NCBI GenBank assembly: GCA_005800465.1
Contig: SYFI01000092.1
Location: 1 to 22,672 of the forward strand
Source of the DNA: Actinomycetota bacterium
GTDB taxonomy: Bacteria; Actinomycetota; Thermoleophilia; Miltoncostaeales; Miltoncostaeaceae
Direction: 5' to 3'
Length of the DNA: 22,672 bases
The stretch's first letter is position 1; every line of letters begins with the position of its first letter. The notes below the pieces were generated by a model. The model was given only the letters and a program-made list of their open reading frames with translations, was not told where the DNA came from and did not search any database. Below, piece after piece: positions 20,573-22,672 of the stretch. A program made the translations under genes and the position numbers.

Positions 20573-21538
20573 GTGGGCATCGACGAACGGGTCAACGAGC
20601 ACTGCCGCCGCCATGGGCTGCTTCCCTCCGGGGCGGGCGTCCTCGCAATGGTGTCCGGCGGCGCTGATTCCACGTGCCTCATGCACCTGCTCCCACGCCT
20701 GCATGATGGTCCGGTGCACGTAATTGTGGTGGACCACGGCTTGCGTGCGGCGGCATCCGACGAGGCTGATGGGGTCGTTGTGGCCGCAGAGGGGCTCGGC
20801 CTCACCGTGTATCGCGTCGCTCTTGGTCTGGACGCCGGGCCTGCCGCAATGGAGCGTGCCCGTGATGCCCGGCTGGCCATCGCAGAGGAGATCAGGTGTC
20901 GGGAGGGGCTCGATCTCGTGGCGACCGGTCACACACGCACGGACCACGCCGAGACGATCATCTTCCGTATCGCCCGCGGTACGGGCCGTACGGGGGCGCT
21001 GGGCATCGCCCCGCGCCGAGATGCACTCATCCGCCCGCTGCTCACGCTGTCCCGCCACGAAACCCGCGAGTGGTGCGAACTGGCAGGTGTGAGCTTCACG
21101 GATGACCCGACGAATGAGGATCTGGCGACGGCACGAGCTCGCGTGCGTCATGGGGCGATGCCCGCGCTCAGTCGTGTGCACCCAGCGGCCGAGGCGCATC
21201 TGGCCCGGCTTGCCGACCTTTTGCGCGACGAGTCCGAGGTGATCGACGCCGCCGCCTCCTCCGCATGGGATCGCTGCGCCCGCGACGGCGGCCTGGGCGC
21301 TCGCGATCTGGCCGCCGAGCCCGCTGCGCTGGCGCGTCTCCTGGTGCGCAGGCTTATCGCCGAGTCGGGGTTGCCATCAGACGCGCTCGGGTCGGGGCCG
21401 GTGGAGCGCGTACGCGCCCGGGCCGCCCGTGGCCGCGGGCGCGATGAAATTCCCGGCGGGGTCGCAGTGATTGAGCGCGGAGTGCTTGTGGTGTCGCCGC
21501 GCGTGACGGATGCCGGTGGCATCGGGGCCGCGGCATGA
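20573..21538 (+). CDS. tilS: tRNA(Ile)-lysidine synthetase
   Basis: 321 aa. Attaches lysine to C34 of tRNA-Ile(CAU) to form lysidine and thereby sets isoleucine decoding; cytoplasmic and normally essential. The PP-loop MVSGGADSTCLMHLL lies near residue 27, followed by VIVVDHGLRAAASDEADGV, RDARLAIAEEIRCREGL with VATGHTRTDHAETIIFRI and the RPLLTLSRHETREWC element, all typical of TilS. A helical C-terminal region of about 90 residues follows; the second C-terminal domain of enterobacterial TilS is absent, as in other actinobacteria. GTG 20573 supported by CATACT 6 nt before it. Stop overlaps hpt (ATGA). Confidence 0.94.
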   Translation: MGIDERVNEHCRRHGLLPSGAGVLAMVSGGADSTCLMHLLPRLHDGPVHVIVVDHGLRAAASDEADGVVVAAEGLGLTVYRVALGLDAGPAAMERARDARLAIAEEIRCREGLDLVATGHTRTDHAETIIFRIARGTGRTGALGIAPRRDALIRPLLTLSRHETREWCELAGVSFTDDPTNEDLATARARVRHGAMPALSRVHPAAEAHLARLADLLRDESEVIDAAASSAWDRCARDGGLGARDLAAEPAALARLLVRRLIAESGLPSDALGSGPVERVRARAARGRGRDEIPGGVAVIERGVLVVSPRVTDAGGIGAAA

Positions 21539-22074
21539 GCGCACAGGTGCCGGGCGAGATCATTCTCACACACGATCAGATTCAGGGGCGCGTGGCGGAG
21601 ATGGCCGGCGAGGTGTCGGTCGATTACGCCGGCCGCGACCCGCTGATCATCGGCATTCTCAAGGGCGCGGTGTTCTTCACCGCCGACCTGGTGCGCGAGA
21701 TGTCCATCCCCTGCGAGTTCGACTTCATGGCGGTGTCGTCGTATGGGTCGGCCACGCACTCGTCGGGTGTGGTTCGCATCACGAAGGATCTCGATACCGC
21801 GATTGAGGGCCGGCACGTGCTGGTGGTGGAAGACGTCATCGACTCGGGTCGCACTCTCCGCTATCTCATGCGCAACCTCGCGTCACGCGAGCCTGCATCA
21901 CTCGAGGTGTGTGCCCTGCTTGCCAAGCCCGCAGCCGATCGCCTCGACCTGCGCACGCGCTACGTGGGCTTCAGGTTGCCCGACGTATTTGTGGTGGGTT
22001 ATGGGCTGGACGTGGATGAGCGCCACCGTGAGCTTCCGTATATCGCCAAGCTGGGCGACGCAACTGGTGCGTAG
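21535..22074 (+). CDS. hpt: Hypoxanthine phosphoribosyltransferase
   Basis: 179 aa. Transfers phosphoribose from PRPP to hypoxanthine or guanine in purine salvage. The PRPP loop VLVVEDVIDSGRTLRYLMRN is near residue 100; LIIGILKGAVFFTADLVREM, the VSSYGSATHSSG flexible loop and VVGYGLDVDERHRELPYIAK at the C-terminal end are conserved in the family. ATG 21535 overlaps the tilS stop, and ftsH follows, giving the widespread tilS–hpt–ftsH cluster. All catalytic residues appear present. Confidence 0.96.
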   Translation: MSAQVPGEIILTHDQIQGRVAEMAGEVSVDYAGRDPLIIGILKGAVFFTADLVREMSIPCEFDFMAVSSYGSATHSSGVVRITKDLDTAIEGRHVLVVEDVIDSGRTLRYLMRNLASREPASLEVCALLAKPAADRLDLRTRYVGFRLPDVFVVGYGLDVDERHRELPYIAKLGDATGA

Positions 22075-22106
22075 CGACCGTTGGATTCCCGCGTTCGCCG
22101 GTCGCT
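22073..22106 (+). other. Inverted repeat between hpt and ftsH
   Basis: AGCGACCG (22073–22080) and CGGTCGCT (22099–22106) form a perfect 8-bp pair around an 18-nt loop. The left arm begins in the hpt stop codon, and the right arm ends 2 nt before a TACCCT hexamer (22109–22114), so it could be a terminator for hpt or an operator at the ftsH promoter. Confidence 0.45.
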
Positions 22107-22108
22107 GC

Positions 22109-22114
22109 TACCCT
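22109..22114 (+). promoter_or_regulatory. Candidate -10 of ftsH
   Basis: TACCCT in GCTACCCT, the same GCTAC-N2-T pattern seen at other starts, about 31 nt before CTG 22145. TATCAT (22123–22128) is an alternative. No convincing -35. Confidence 0.4.
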
Positions 22115-22144
22115 CTTCCTCTATCATCGAGCGGGAGTTAATCG

Positions 22145-22672
22145 CTGAGCCGGTTCTTCAAGAGCGCCGCATTTCCCATTCTGATCGTCGTGCTTCTCGC
22201 CTTCGTGGCGCAGAAGCTCGTGACCTCGAGTTCGCCGGCGACCGACACGCCCACGTTCACGGGCTTTCAGCAGGACCTCGCCACCGGCAAGGTCTCGCGA
22301 GTCACGATGAAGACAAAGGATCAGAACCTTGAGGTCACGCTGAAGGATGGCAAGATCTACGCCACTGGCTACCCCGATAACTACGGGGCGCAGGTGACTG
22401 AGTCGGTGGATACCGCCAAGGTGCCATTCGTCGTTGAGGGCCGGGGCGGATCGGCATGGTGGGGATTCCTCATCACGCTTGCGCCGTTTGCGCTGTTCTT
22501 CGTGTTCTGGATCTTCCTTATGAACCGGATGCAGGGCGGCGGCTCGAAGGTGATGAGTTTCGGCAAGAGCCGCGCCAAGCGAATGACGCCGGACCAGCCC
22601 AAGATCACCTTCCGCGACGTCGCCGGTGCAGATGAGGCCGTGGAGGAGCTTGAGGAGATCAAGGAGTTCCTC
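22145..22672 (+). CDS. ftsH: ATP-dependent zinc metalloprotease FtsH, N-terminal part
   Basis: 176 codons to the window edge. N-terminus LSRFFKSAAFPILIVVLLAF with a first membrane helix, a periplasmic domain (FTGFQQDLATGKVSRVTMKT), a second helix WWGFLITLAPFALFFVFWIF, and the start of the AAA+ module at ITFRDVAGADEAVEELEEIK. The Walker A loop and zinc HEAGH lie beyond the edge. FtsH is a hexameric membrane protease. A TAA stop at 22139 closes the frame, so the only plausible start is CTG 22145, 7 nt after GGGAG (22133–22137); no ATG, GTG or TTG exists before the first membrane helix. Homologues I know start at this point with M. Confidence 0.95.
   Translation, partial: MSRFFKSAAFPILIVVLLAFVAQKLVTSSSPATDTPTFTGFQQDLATGKVSRVTMKTKDQNLEVTLKDGKIYATGYPDNYGAQVTESVDTAKVPFVVEGRGGSAWWGFLITLAPFALFFVFWIFLMNRMQGGGSKVMSFGKSRAKRMTPDQPKITFRDVAGADEAVEELEEIKEFL

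Noticed and set aside
1..22672. tRNA, rRNA, CRISPR, transposon or phage features
   Set aside because: No acceptor or T-arm patterns, no regular spacer repeats, no transposase or integrase motifs noticed on reading both strands.

Overview
The window is GC-rich, tightly packed bacterial chromosome. Gene order and protein families point to an actinobacterial lineage: eno–ftsB(divIC)–DUF501, a DUF3817 protein, HflX, a DevSR/LiaSR-type two-component pair, and tilS–hpt–ftsH. A deep-branching class such as Thermoleophilia is my best guess from the flavour of the proteins, but this is inference. I saw no tRNA, rRNA, CRISPR array, insertion sequence or phage gene. Nearly everything looks like core or lineage-specific chromosome.

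Layout. 1–1885 (+): the 3' end of enolase, an FtsB/DivIC-like septum protein, DUF501, two small unknown proteins and a DUF3817 membrane protein. 1913–3463 (-): RNA polymerase omega with an unusually long acidic tail, then an unknown 333-aa protein. 3562–5664 (+): a CBS-pair protein and an SF2 helicase split by two compensating one-base frameshifts. 5668–6117 (-): an RsbW-like ATPase. 6226–7215 (+): a secreted L,D-transpeptidase. 7250–9215 (-): a lipoprotein and HflX. 9283–12688 (+): HtpX with a small coupled protein, then, behind a strong hairpin, a 7-TM histidine kinase and its response regulator. 12713–14435 (-): a FIST protein and an HTH/coiled-coil protein behind an AT-rich control region. 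14601–15479 (+): a four-TM membrane protein. 15476–18514 (-): a 3-hydroxyacyl-CoA dehydrogenase, ornithine carbamoyltransferase, a rhomboid protease and DUF2007. 18637–19491 (+): a membrane protein with a degenerate GGDEF-like domain. 19466–19963 (-): a PAP2-like protein. 20016–22672 (+): a TlpA-like thioredoxin lipoprotein, TilS, hypoxanthine phosphoribosyltransferase and the start of FtsH.

How genes work together. Envelope and membrane upkeep recurs: FtsB, L,D-transpeptidase, HtpX, rhomboid, FtsH, TlpA, PAP2. Many neighbours are translationally coupled by ATGA, GTGA or TGATG overlaps. The most general pattern is a -10-like hexamer (TACGCT, TACACT, TACCGT, CATACT, CACAAT) ending exactly 6 nt before an ATG or GTG at six gene starts, with 7 nt at two more. 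This predicts mainly leaderless mRNAs. Other points of interest are an apparent CTG start for ftsH, a large hairpin touching the kinase start, an acidic omega tail, an HCLP-to-HPLP change in the carbamoyltransferase, and a catalytically dead-looking GGDEF domain.
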